Shown piece by piece: positions 5,472 to 13,552 of a stretch of DNA of 22,261 nucleotides. Within the stretch, counting starts at the first letter, position 1. Each line of letters starts with the position of its first letter. The position numbers and the translations under genes are program-made. The notes under the pieces were generated by a model. That model was not told the DNA's origin, ran no database searches, and saw only the letters and a program-made list of their open reading frames with translations. Origin of the DNA: a virus; IMG/VR virus record IMGVR_UViG_3300037635_004294, positions 1 through 22,261 of that record; one strand, given 5' to 3'.

Positions 5472-6896
5472 TTATTGTTCCTTCTGGTGGTTAAAGTGTG
5501 GTTGATTAGATGTGGCACCTTTCTGGCGGTTATCATAAATCATCATCAGTTCTCCATTATCAATTGTCGTACTGCCGCCATCTTTAATGGATATCATGTG
5601 ATCTGCTTCTAGTTTGCCAGTGTAAAGATCTAAAATAGAAATCTCTTCTCCAGTTCGTAACTTGCCCTCTTGAAGATAAAACATCTTGAGTCGCTGACTC
5701 GTAGTAAACACATCAGAAGAAGTTCTAACGTTGGCCAAAGTGCCATCCTCAAGTAGCGCTGCGAGATCTCTTGTTAAGGCGCGCTTGAACAAATTAAGGC
5801 TCTTTAGAAACGGAGTTCTTTGAGTATGTACTCGTAGCCAATAAGTGTAAGACCTCTCATGCTGATCTTTTTCTAAGACCTTAAGAGAAATTTGCCGGAA
5901 CGCCTGATCTGTTTCTAAAAACCAAGCCATAAACTGCTTATGATTATCAATTTTTATTTCTTTTTTGTGGGAATTAATATAAGTAACCAAATCAAAAAGG
6001 ACTTGTTGGAGGCCTTTCTCCAGCCTGTGTCGCTTAACCAGCTTAATATCTTTCGCGATAAGCGCTACGTCTTTCATTACCTCCGCAACAATACTTGTGG
6101 TGGTTTTTGATAACTCTGGTGTGTCTTCATAAAACGAATCCAATTGTTTAGCGCCGCATTCGGACATGTAACTGCCCTCTATCTTTAGTACAAGCTGTGC
6201 CAAAGCTTCTTCATGTTTGCGTTTGTCCAGGTCTGCTGCGGACATAGTCATTAGGTTTTCGAAAATCAATCTATTCTGTGGCTCATTAGCGGTGTCTCTG
6301 ACAAATTTAGCCATGAGTGACCATCGAGCTTGACGATATTCTTGTTTGTTGAGGTGGGTTGATGTATTCTCTCTTCGAAAAAGTTCACACATCTCAATAA
6401 TTCCGATTTTGCGGAATGTATAATACGTCAGCTTTTCTGTGTAAAGTAAGTCCTCTTGCTCTGACTCCGACAAATCTCTGAAATACTTCTTCTTTTTTCC
6501 TTTTCCGCGAGTAGTTGGATCTAAATCAGTATAAACCGCGAATTCATTGTTAATATATGCATTAAATGTGCTAGCACTGTTATTTCCATCTATGCTGACG
6601 TATTTGTGCCCTTCATCCAGCAGTGCTTTAAAGTATGTTTCGGATTCTGTATCTCTGATATCGACAGCACAGCGATAGCACGACTCTACCTCTGCGTTCA
6701 TAATCTTATTAAACACTTTGCCGGCAAATACGGACTCCATGTACTGTTCTGCTGCTTTCTTCGTCCAGCCGGAGCCTCGCTCCATACCACCCCATCGCTG
6801 AAAGTTGCCGTCCAATTTAGTTTGATTATATTTCTTTCTAATAATGTGTAAAGATTCTTTAGTTTCTTTTACATCGTAAACGTCGTTCCCTTTCAT
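5472..6896 (-). CDS. DUF262 domain protein with C-terminal HNH endonuclease motif
   Basis: 474 residues. The N-terminal third resembles the DUF262/ParB-like NTPase domain of GmrSD, SspE and BrxU: an FQR motif at 32-34, an IDGNN segment at 102-106 where family members have DGQQR, and a helical section IEMCELFRRENTSTHLNKQE that matches the conserved FxRxN...LxxQExR. The usual Arg after the Gln pair is replaced by Ser107 (DGNNS), so NTP use may be altered. The middle is long and helical. The end holds an HNH nuclease core: Asp432-His433 (EADH), Asn447, Asn456, with Arg457 and Lys459. No cysteine zinc pair is seen. Family members cut modified or unmodified DNA as defence. The ATG has a strong AGGAG, and the methyltransferase gene follows by four bases. 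A restriction-like, superinfection-exclusion or mobile-nuclease role are the alternatives. Confidence 0.8.
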   Translation of the reverse strand: MKGNDVYDVKETKESLHIIRKKYNQTKLDGNFQRWGGMERGSGWTKKAAEQYMESVFAGKVFNKIMNAEVESCYRCAVDIRDTESETYFKALLDEGHKYVSIDGNNSASTFNAYINNEFAVYTDLDPTTRGKGKKKKYFRDLSESEQEDLLYTEKLTYYTFRKIGIIEMCELFRRENTSTHLNKQEYRQARWSLMAKFVRDTANEPQNRLIFENLMTMSAADLDKRKHEEALAQLVLKIEGSYMSECGAKQLDSFYEDTPELSKTTTSIVAEVMKDVALIAKDIKLVKRHRLEKGLQQVLFDLVTYINSHKKEIKIDNHKQFMAWFLETDQAFRQISLKVLEKDQHERSYTYWLRVHTQRTPFLKSLNLFKRALTRDLAALLEDGTLANVRTSSDVFTTSQRLKMFYLQEGKLRTGEEISILDLYTGKLEADHMISIKDGGSTTIDNGELMMIYDNRQKGATSNQPHFNHQKEQ

Positions 6897-6938
6897 GCGT
6901 TGTCTCCTTTTATGTTAAACATATTTTTTGTGTCACGT

Positions 6939-7400
6939 TTAGTCATTGTCTGTGCTCCCGAGGGCGCCTGTGCCCCTATCGCTAATTGTAATTGGACTTC
7001 TATACAGGTCTTCTGATACACTCTGCATTGTTCTAAAATGAACTACAGGGATCATAACTAACTGTGCGATCTTGTCACCTTTGCGAACATACTGGGTAGT
7101 AGAGCCTACATTGTGTAGATTAACAAACACCTCGCCATCGTAGCCAGAGTCAACAACACAGGCTCCAACGATCAACGAACGTTTGGCGGCGACTGAACTC
7201 CTGTTCTTTACTTCCAACATATAGCCATGGGGTACTCCAAACCGCAACCCGGTCGGAATCACCTTGCTCGCACCAGGGTCAATGCAGATTGACTGGTTGT
7301 CTTGGTCTGGTGAATAAAAAACATCAAGACCTGCGTCCGATGGGTTCGCTCGATCGGGATCGTGTGCGTTTGGGCGCGTCCGCACATACTCAAGAATCAT
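6939..7400 (-). CDS. dut: dUTP pyrophosphatase (trimeric dUTPase)
   Basis: 153 residues with all five motifs of the trimeric family: motif 1 PSDAGLDVF (20-28), motif 2 NRSSVA (66-71), motif 3 GACVVDSGYDGEV (79-91) with the catalytic Asp84, motif 4 GDKIAQLV (108-115) and the glycine-rich motif 5 RGTGALGST (142-150) near the C-terminus. It hydrolyses dUTP to dUMP, keeps uracil out of phage DNA and supplies dUMP for thymidylate synthesis. Length and order are standard, so it should be active as a trimer. AGGAG precedes the ATG. The start overlaps the preceding small gene by 11 bases. Confidence 0.96.
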   Translation of the reverse strand: MILEYVRTRPNAHDPDRANPSDAGLDVFYSPDQDNQSICIDPGASKVIPTGLRFGVPHGYMLEVKNRSSVAAKRSLIVGACVVDSGYDGEVFVNLHNVGSTTQYVRKGDKIAQLVMIPVVHFRTMQSVSEDLYRSPITISDRGTGALGSTDND

Positions 7401-7644
7401 TTTCGTCTCCTGAAAACATTTGGAAGTTTTCTACTACTTCGTCGATGTTTACTTTTCCTTTGAACAGTCGATATGCCTTGACTGCTGCACTAATCTCATC
7501 AGTGCTGAGCCAATTGTTCTCCTTAAACTCGGTTCGCAAATCTCTCTTCTGCTCCTTGTAAGGTTCCATTGCCTCTTCGATTGCTGCCAGTGAGCGAATA
7601 TACTCCTTGACATAGCGTTTACGCTCTTGGTTTGTTGTAGCCAT
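7390..7644 (-). CDS. Small helical protein of unknown function
   Basis: 84 residues, mostly charged helix with the pattern EEAMEPYKEQKRDLRTEFKE in the first half (about 22-41) and a shorter helix DEISAAVKAYRLFKG in the second. A coiled-coil hairpin is likely. It is the first gene after the promoter at 7670-7698, with a strong AGGAGG site, so it should be made early and well. I recall similar proteins in marine phages but know no function. It faintly recalls small DNA-binding helical proteins of the GapR type, but I cannot support that. Confidence 0.75.
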   Translation of the reverse strand: MATTNQERKRYVKEYIRSLAAIEEAMEPYKEQKRDLRTEFKENNWLSTDEISAAVKAYRLFKGKVNIDEVVENFQMFSGDENDS

Positions 7645-7669
7645 CAGGCCCTCCTATAAGTTCTTTATT

Positions 7670-7698
7670 AATATACCACACCAGTTCTGTGAAGTCAA
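7670..7698 (-). promoter_or_regulatory. Extended -10 sigma-70 promoter
   Basis: Minus strand: TTGACT (7698-7693), a 17-base spacer ending in TGG, then TATATT (7675-7670). The TGn before the -10 box is the extended -10 element. It sits eight bases after the stop of the J-domain gene and drives the block of genes from 7644 down to the terminator at 1637-1674. Confidence 0.82.
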
Positions 7699-7705
7699 CA
7701 GGTTT

Positions 7706-8410
7706 TTATACAATAATTCGAAAAACTTGGTATATAAATTTTTTAATCAAAGCAGTCTTTTCTTCATCAGTTTCAGCTTGAGAAAAATTAAAATTATAGG
7801 TATTCTTGTGAGAATCTACTGTGCCCACGACCTTTTCGCTCTCGCGCTTCATCCAGCGAATTTGTTGGTCATAATTTTTTGGCACCGAGATGTTATACTT
7901 ATCGGCGTAGTCAAGCAATAAATAATATTTTTTGTTCTCAAAGGCGTCATTGGCTTTTTGGAACATATTTATTCTCGACTTTATTTCGTCGTCTGGTAAT
8001 GATTTATCTATTCGGTCAGGGTGAAGTTTGAGGGCAATCTGTTTGAAAAGTTTCGAGAATGATTCGTGCATAGCTATGTCATCGGACGTCATTTCGTACT
8101 CTTCGGCCCCCTCTGAAGGAGGATCATTGTGAATTACCATCGCCGTATCACCAACTGTATCTATATCGGTCTGATTATCAGCGTCGTCGTCAGCTATCTC
8201 TGGACGTCTATATAAATTGTCCAACCTCTCTTTATGGTTCTGATCAAGTTGGGAAATGTCTATATTGTGTTCAGCACAAAATTTGCGATAATACGCTTCG
8301 AATTCAGGTGCTGAGGCCTTTGCTGATTCTCTGGTATATTCCAGTTCGTCGTAGCAAAATCTCAATCGGGAAAGGGCGCGCCTCCACTTTAATTTTTTAG
8401 CAACGGACAT
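7706..8410 (-). CDS. J-domain (DnaJ-like) protein
   Basis: 234 residues. The J-domain lies in the C-terminal half rather than at the N-terminus: helix II LFKQIALKLHPDR with the essential HPD at 130-132, then helix III FQKANDAFENKKYYLLLDYADKYNI. The N-terminal 60 residues are a helical, basic segment. Residues about 72-108 are acidic and probably disordered. HPD motifs stimulate DnaK ATPase, so it likely recruits the host DnaK to a phage substrate, as in assembly or replication. There is no Gly/Phe region or zinc domain, so it is a J-protein of type C. No DnaK is in the window. The ribosome binding site is weak, and the gene follows the ClpP-like gene by 13 bases. Confidence 0.87.
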   Translation of the reverse strand: MSVAKKLKWRRALSRLRFCYDELEYTRESAKASAPEFEAYYRKFCAEHNIDISQLDQNHKERLDNLYRRPEIADDDADNQTDIDTVGDTAMVIHNDPPSEGAEEYEMTSDDIAMHESFSKLFKQIALKLHPDRIDKSLPDDEIKSRINMFQKANDAFENKKYYLLLDYADKYNISVPKNYDQQIRWMKRESEKVVGTVDSHKNTYNFNFSQAETDEEKTALIKKFIYQVFRIIV

Positions 8411-8423
8411 GCTCTATATAGAA

Positions 8424-9029
8424 CTATTCAAACTTGAAAGATACTCGTGTATCTATTATAAGCTCAGGAATATGCGAATAGTTTGCCAGGCCGTGCTTTA
8501 AACATTCATCGGCATCTAAAAACCAATCAGCGTGACCTTTCTCGTGCACAATATCAAGGAAATAATCTTTATGATGCCCACAGTTCTCAGCCATCATTTG
8601 GAAAATCTTTTTGTTTAATCGATCGGTTTCCTCGGCGCTGACCTTGATCTCTTCAACTTTGCCCCAACTCATCGAACTAACTTCGTGAATCATAATTGTA
8701 GCGTCGGGGTCTACGTAGCGCATACCTTCGTGTCCAAAACTAAACAAAATTGCGCCACAAGACATCGCTTTACCTTCGATAATAGTTGCAACAGGAATCC
8801 TGCTGTGTCTGATATTAGAAATCATTGACATTAAACTGTAGACTTGTCCGCCATAGCTGTCAATAATTATTGGCAAAACTGGTTGACCTGTGTTTTGAGC
8901 TTTTGAAACAACAGAAGAAAATGCTTTTGCTGTTGGTTCATCAAATTTGTTGATTCTTGCGACGATCGGTAAATCATCAAGAAGAGATGGTTCCTTAAGA
9001 AGCGGGCTGAACGTTTTGAGTATGTGCAT
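8424..9029 (-). CDS. ClpP-like serine protease (second copy)
   Basis: 201 residues of the ClpP fold. The nucleophile is Ser90 in KAMSCG, the general base His115 in IMIHEV, the glycine turn is SYGG (58-61), and the acid may be Asp168 in HADWFLDADE. The start is near the core with no long propeptide. It differs greatly from the first copy, with only the motifs shared, so the pair is not a recent duplication. The length matches ClpP or phage S14/S49-like proteases. It is placed between the polymerase gene, whose stop overlaps its ribosome binding site, and the J-domain gene, suggesting proteostasis or processing of a replication or head protein. The substrate is unknown. Confidence 0.88.
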   Translation of the reverse strand: MHILKTFSPLLKEPSLLDDLPIVARINKFDEPTAKAFSSVVSKAQNTGQPVLPIIIDSYGGQVYSLMSMISNIRHSRIPVATIIEGKAMSCGAILFSFGHEGMRYVDPDATIMIHEVSSMSWGKVEEIKVSAEETDRLNKKIFQMMAENCGHHKDYFLDIVHEKGHADWFLDADECLKHGLANYSHIPELIIDTRVSFKFE

Positions 9030-9038
9030 TGGTTTTTT

Positions 9039-12000
9039 TTATCCTAACAGTTTAAAAGTTTTGCCGATAGCATACGTGGAAAAGCCCCAGTTCTGATCAT
9101 ATTTCAGTCGAGCCATATATGGTCGGTTAAGGTGTATCTTGTCCTTAGCGGGTTTTACGCCCCAACACCTTATCTTAGTTAGTTCGTTATTGGAGTCAAT
9201 CACCTCAACAATCCAATAAAGCTTACCATTTTTTGTTTTTCTCTCGGCAACTTTGCGAGGAATAAACCAACAAACCTGCAGCTCTTCGTCGAATTCGGAG
9301 ATTGGCGGAATATACTTCTCCTTTAGCCTTTCGACTGTATCATCACTGATAACCAGATTGATTGGAAAGACCCCAGTTAGATCTGATTTAAACTGAATGA
9401 TTTCTTCTTCGGTAAAGTCACCCTCGGGGCGGTACAATTCAATATTTTCGCCGAGCTTTTTCAGGTTCTTGGGGCGATCCACAACGCAGGCAGACCAAAA
9501 GTGCTTACGTCCTGTGAATCTGTCATCAACCAATTGATCAAGGGCTCCACCACGACATAAGGCATCTAAAGATTTCTTATTGAGCTTTGAATAAGTAATG
9601 TTCTCGTTAAACAACATCTCTTCGGCAGTCATGATTGGACGATTAGCTAAAATCTGCTCGATGGCCGCGGAGCCCAAACCTTTGATAGATGTCAAAGGCT
9701 GGATTAACGTCTTACCATCATCGCTGATCTCCCACACTGTGCCTGACTTGTTTACATCAAGTGGTTCGATCTCAAAGCCATACTGTTTTGCAATATTGAT
9801 AGCTTTTTCTTTACGGCTTTCTGGCTCCTTGTCCAAAAACGCAGCCATCCACTCAGCAGGATAATAATTATAGAGCCACGCACATTGATACGAAATAATT
9901 GAGTAGGAGACCGCATGTGACTTGTTGAAGCCATAGCCTGAGAAGAATTCAAACTTATCCCACAGCGATTGGGCCTCGTCTCTATCAATAGCTTTTGCAA
10001 CGCACCCTTTGATGAATTTATCGTGAAGCTTGCCTTTCACAGAACCTTTGCCTGTGCCCTTTTTTGTAAGCACCTTGCGTAGCATATTTCCTTCGTCCAA
10101 AGTAAGACCACCCAGCTTATGTGCAAGCAATGCAATCTGTTCTTGAAAGATAAGGAAGCCAAAAGTTTCTTCAGTGATTGCTCTAGCTTCTGGTGTAAGA
10201 TATTTGATGCGCTGTGGGTGTTCCTTTGCTTCTACATAATCATTATCAACTCCAGCCGAAAGGGGGCCGGGCCTAAAAATGGAGGTAATAGCCGAAACAT
10301 CGATAATGTTAGTTGGTTTTACGCGAGTGCAAAACTGCTGGGCTCCATTTTCTGTAAACTGAAAGATACCGGCCCACTTACCTGAATGGAATATCTTTTT
10401 GTAAACTCCTGGATCGTTCATATCCAAAACATCAGGATGTAGATACTTTTCATAGTAGTCGCGCACTTGTGCGAAGCTTGGGTTTTCGACGTCATGATGA
10501 CGGCGCAACACATGCTCGATGCACCCTTCCATCATCTTCAATGTCGATAAACCAAGCAAATCGAACTTAATGAACCCCATCGGTTCAAGGTGTCGAACGT
10601 TCTGACCCTCTGCCCACGGAGCTTGTCGAACACCACCCGAATTGATCAGTGGCATACTTTTGTCAAGGTTTTCAGCAATAACAACGCCGCCGGCGTGACG
10701 TGAACAAGAGCGAACCTGGCCAACCAGACCCTCAACATGTGTTTTAACTGCTGGATACTTATTAAGATACGTGCGAAGCGTCGGGGAGAATTCAATGACC
10801 TCTTCCCAAGTGGGCGCATACACACCAGCTTTGATACCGTGCTTGCGTTTAGCATCAGGTGTAGCTTCACGGATCATAATAGAGGTGACTGTGTTAACCT
10901 CTGTAAATTCAATGCCGTAGAGTTTCGATATATCTTTAATGAGAGACTTAAGCTGTAGAGTGTTCCAATTGGAGATCGGCGCAACACAATCGGCGCCCCA
11001 CATTTCTACAAGCTTCTCTTTCAACGCCATACTATCAGATACATCGTAATCGATATCTGGGTAATCAGTTGCGTCGGAACGTAAGAAACGAGAAAACAGT
11101 AGTCCATACTTGATTGGGTCAACTTGCGTAATATTGAGAGCATATGCTACCAAGGAGCCGGCTGCTGAGCCGCGGCCCGGGCCAGTGAGCATCATTTCAG
11201 TAGCTACATCGGCAATTGACTTCATCGTGAGGAAGTATTTTGAAAAGCCTCTGTCATCAATGACGTTAAGTTCTTCGCGCAAACGTTGCACATATTTTGG
11301 ATTTTTATGAAACCCTTTCTGCTTTAGACCTTCGAGTGCATAATTAACAAGCGCTTGAGTGGCTGTGAATCCTGCTGGTACAACAAATTCTGGCAGCCGC
11401 ACTGTGTTGTCGGGCAGGAATTTTTCAATGCGCTGGTGGGCGATTCTGTGGGTTTCTTCGATAGATTTCAGAACAGTCGCGTCGTCATACAGGAAACCAC
11501 TTGCTTCGGAGTATTCTTTGTAGCTCTTCCACATCTGATCACCATTCTTGGGATATAGTTCATACCCAATCTCTTCAACACCTTCTGGAAGTTGCGACTC
11601 TTCGTCAGCCCAAGAGGGCCGGCCTTTGCCAAGCCACCCTAGGCGCTTATAAAGCTCCCTGTCCTTCCAGGCTTCTGGGTTGGGATAATGACTATCGGCT
11701 GTGGTGATCAGCTCGACACCAAACTCTTTTGCGACTTGGATTACATATTGGTTAAGTTCGTGCTGTTCTTTGATGTTGTTCCACTGGATCTCTGCGTACC
11801 AACGATCACCAAAGATATCAACCATTTGACGCGTCGATTCGCGCATTGACTCAAGGACAGCTTCGCTGCCCTCTCCTCTGTTCTCCCAATAGTTGCCAGC
11901 ATATACTCCACCTAGACAAGCAGACGATGCAATAATCCCCTCGTTGTACTTCTTCAATAGAGCATAATCAATGCGTGGGTATCGATAGAAGTTCTCAGGC

Positions 12001-12470
12001 TGGTATGATTCTGATACAAGCTTAAACAAGTTACTGAGGCCTGTTTGGTTTTGAGCCAACAGCACAAGGTGGCGCCGGCGCTTCAGAATACCTTGAGTCT
12101 TCTTGCTATCACCCTCATCCTCAACGGTAGCACCTGACTGTGCATCTTTCTTAATAGCGCGTGCCTTCTTCTTATCTTCCATTGCTTGATTATATGCATC
12201 GTGCCATTCTGCGATCGAAGGAGTGAAGTAAGCTTCGCACCCAAAAATAGGCTTAAACTCTTTGCCGGCCTCTTGCATCTTCTTTGCGTGAAGCACTTGA
12301 TATGCAAGACCGTTCATGTTGCCGTGGTCGGTAAGAGCCAAGGCATCGCAACCATTTTGATATGCAAAATCCATATGATCTTGTGGATATCCAATAGCGT
12401 CGAAAATAGACCCCGCAACTGAGTGTGCGTGTAGTCCAACAAATTTAATTTTAGAATCAACTCGATTCAT
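9039..12470 (-). CDS. dnaE: DNA polymerase III alpha subunit (DnaE-like)
   Basis: 1143 residues, nearly the size of bacterial DnaE. The N-terminal PHP domain keeps what look like all nine metal ligands: His14, His16, Asp24, His49, Glu79, His134, Cys185, Asp259 and His261. The polymerase core has PGRGSAAGSLVAY (431-443), the first aspartates in PDIDYD (472 and 474) and the third in IKFDLLGLS (Asp637). The fingers follow (SGYGFNKSHAVSYS), and near the C-terminus an OB-fold segment (WFIPRKVAERKTKNGKLYWI). I see no intein. It is the likely replicative polymerase of the phage, replacing the usual family B or A enzyme. An intact PHP site may give built-in 3'-5' proofreading or pyrophosphatase activity. 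The ATG has GGAGG nearby. The C-terminal tau-binding region was not identified. Confidence 0.96.
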   Translation of the reverse strand: MNRVDSKIKFVGLHAHSVAGSIFDAIGYPQDHMDFAYQNGCDALALTDHGNMNGLAYQVLHAKKMQEAGKEFKPIFGCEAYFTPSIAEWHDAYNQAMEDKKKARAIKKDAQSGATVEDEGDSKKTQGILKRRRHLVLLAQNQTGLSNLFKLVSESYQPENFYRYPRIDYALLKKYNEGIIASSACLGGVYAGNYWENRGEGSEAVLESMRESTRQMVDIFGDRWYAEIQWNNIKEQHELNQYVIQVAKEFGVELITTADSHYPNPEAWKDRELYKRLGWLGKGRPSWADEESQLPEGVEEIGYELYPKNGDQMWKSYKEYSEASGFLYDDATVLKSIEETHRIAHQRIEKFLPDNTVRLPEFVVPAGFTATQALVNYALEGLKQKGFHKNPKYVQRLREELNVIDDRGFSKYFLTMKSIADVATEMMLTGPGRGSAAGSLVAYALNITQVDPIKYGLLFSRFLRSDATDYPDIDYDVSDSMALKEKLVEMWGADCVAPISNWNTLQLKSLIKDISKLYGIEFTEVNTVTSIMIREATPDAKRKHGIKAGVYAPTWEEVIEFSPTLRTYLNKYPAVKTHVEGLVGQVRSCSRHAGGVVIAENLDKSMPLINSGGVRQAPWAEGQNVRHLEPMGFIKFDLLGLSTLKMMEGCIEHVLRRHHDVENPSFAQVRDYYEKYLHPDVLDMNDPGVYKKIFHSGKWAGIFQFTENGAQQFCTRVKPTNIIDVSAITSIFRPGPLSAGVDNDYVEAKEHPQRIKYLTPEARAITEETFGFLIFQEQIALLAHKLGGLTLDEGNMLRKVLTKKGTGKGSVKGKLHDKFIKGCVAKAIDRDEAQSLWDKFEFFSGYGFNKSHAVSYSIISYQCAWLYNYYPAEWMAAFLDKEPESRKEKAINIAKQYGFEIEPLDVNKSGTVWEISDDGKTLIQPLTSIKGLGSAAIEQILANRPIMTAEEMLFNENITYSKLNKKSLDALCRGGALDQLVDDRFTGRKHFWSACVVDRPKNLKKLGENIELYRPEGDFTEEEIIQFKSDLTGVFPINLVISDDTVERLKEKYIPPISEFDEELQVCWFIPRKVAERKTKNGKLYWIVEVIDSNNELTKIRCWGVKPAKDKIHLNRPYMARLKYDQNWGFSTYAIGKTFKLLG

Positions 12471-12693
12471 AAGTGCCCTCCTGAATGTTTCTAGCTTCTA
12501 TAATATAGCACACCTTCTCCAAAGATGCAAGTAAAAAACTCTCTCTACATCCATTTCCTACATTTGTCACAAGCGATTTGCTTTCCCCGTCTATTTTGTT
12601 GACCACTTTCCACAGTTTATTGTTATATGTGAACAGGCCTCCTACTGGGATATGTCCGAGCGTGGTTTTTTCGATATCAAATTCAATCAACAT
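12457..12693 (-). CDS. Small beta-rich protein of unknown function
   Basis: 78 residues. The first 50 residues show short strands and turns: IPVGGLFTYNNKLWKVVNK, then LVTNVGNGC, in the pattern of small SH3-like or translation-SH3 beta barrels. I see no catalytic motif. The start lies inside the preceding gene (11-base overlap) and its stop overlaps the polymerase start by 14 bases, with no clear ribosome binding site, so it is probably translated by coupling. Its fixed place just before the polymerase suggests a replication-related role, which is inference. Confidence 0.7.
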   Translation of the reverse strand: MLIEFDIEKTTLGHIPVGGLFTYNNKLWKVVNKIDGESKSLVTNVGNGCRESFLLASLEKVCYIIEARNIQEGTYESS

Positions 12694-13552
12694 GCGGTAT
12701 CTTGTTGTGGAAACGAGGTTTGAGTAATTCTTTGTTTGGTATCACGATCTCATTGTTGTCACTAATCATTTTAACATAATTCTCCCATTCCCTGTTATCG
12801 AAAAAAAAGTTAGTATGTTCTCTGTGCATCTCTTTAGAGCTTAAGGGGGAAAAGACTGTCTTCAAATCAAATGAGCGCGCTGACCAGCGTTCTTCAAGGG
12901 GTAGCTTTTTAGACGGATATTGCTCGCCCTCCTCGGGGGGCAAATACTCTCTTGATGTTAATTTTTTTATATTATCTCTACATTTTTTATAGTCTTCTCC
13001 GTTCATTGTAAATGAGGTCGGCACTCCATCTAAAATCGTTTTGCTATTGTGTGAAATCATAAAACTCTTCGATTGATCAGTGATAATGTTTCGATTCTCC
13101 CTTATCGGTGTTATATCGTAAACTGACATCGGGAAGGAAATATAGAAATTGTGGGGCTTGAACCACTTTGAAATCTTGTAAGAAGTATACCAGGACATAT
13201 AACATCCATATAAAATAGACCATCCATAAGAATCAAATCGATCGCGATGTTTGGGATTAATTGGAACATAATAAATTGGTATTTCCTTGCGGTTTTCTGA
13301 AGGAAATTTAGTGAAGGTTCGATTAAAGTATACCGGATCATACACCCACTCTCCGATGTGCTTTCTCAAAACAGGTGCCAAGTCGTCGTTGACAACGATC
13401 CATATCGTATTGCATCCGGCTATCGCGCATTCGTGTATGGAGCTTTGCAACATAGTGTAGTCTTTTTCGATTGGCATCAACAGAGGATCATATGGCAGTT
13501 CATAATCGTGTTCGATATTGGCAACTGGAATAATTCCAGCTAGATGTTTCAT
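12683..13552 (-). CDS. Nucleotidyltransferase-like protein, unassigned
   Basis: 289 residues. The N-terminal opening HLAGIIPVANIEHDYELPYD, followed by PLLMPIEKDYTMLQSSIHECAIAGC and TIWIVVNDD, resembles the start of GT-A fold sugar nucleotidyltransferases (strand, glycine-poor loop, PL-P motif, helix, strand). The canonical GGxGTR loop is absent, so catalysis of the usual reaction is doubtful. The later part (WSILYGCYMSWYTSYKISKWF) is aromatic-rich and may form a separate domain. I recall similar proteins in marine phages without assigned function. It forms a cassette with the Rossmann-like gene (ATGA overlap) and the small gene that follows. Confidence 0.72.
   Translation of the reverse strand: MKHLAGIIPVANIEHDYELPYDPLLMPIEKDYTMLQSSIHECAIAGCNTIWIVVNDDLAPVLRKHIGEWVYDPVYFNRTFTKFPSENRKEIPIYYVPINPKHRDRFDSYGWSILYGCYMSWYTSYKISKWFKPHNFYISFPMSVYDITPIRENRNIITDQSKSFMISHNSKTILDGVPTSFTMNGEDYKKCRDNIKKLTSREYLPPEEGEQYPSKKLPLEERWSARSFDLKTVFSPLSSKEMHREHTNFFFDNREWENYVKMISDNNEIVIPNKELLKPRFHNKIPHVD

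Noticed and set aside
5468-5536. Upstream start giving a 180-residue methyltransferase
   Set aside because: It overlaps the DUF262-HNH gene by 65 bases and adds non-conserved residues, while the ATG at 5467 has a usable AAGGA and a four-base gap.
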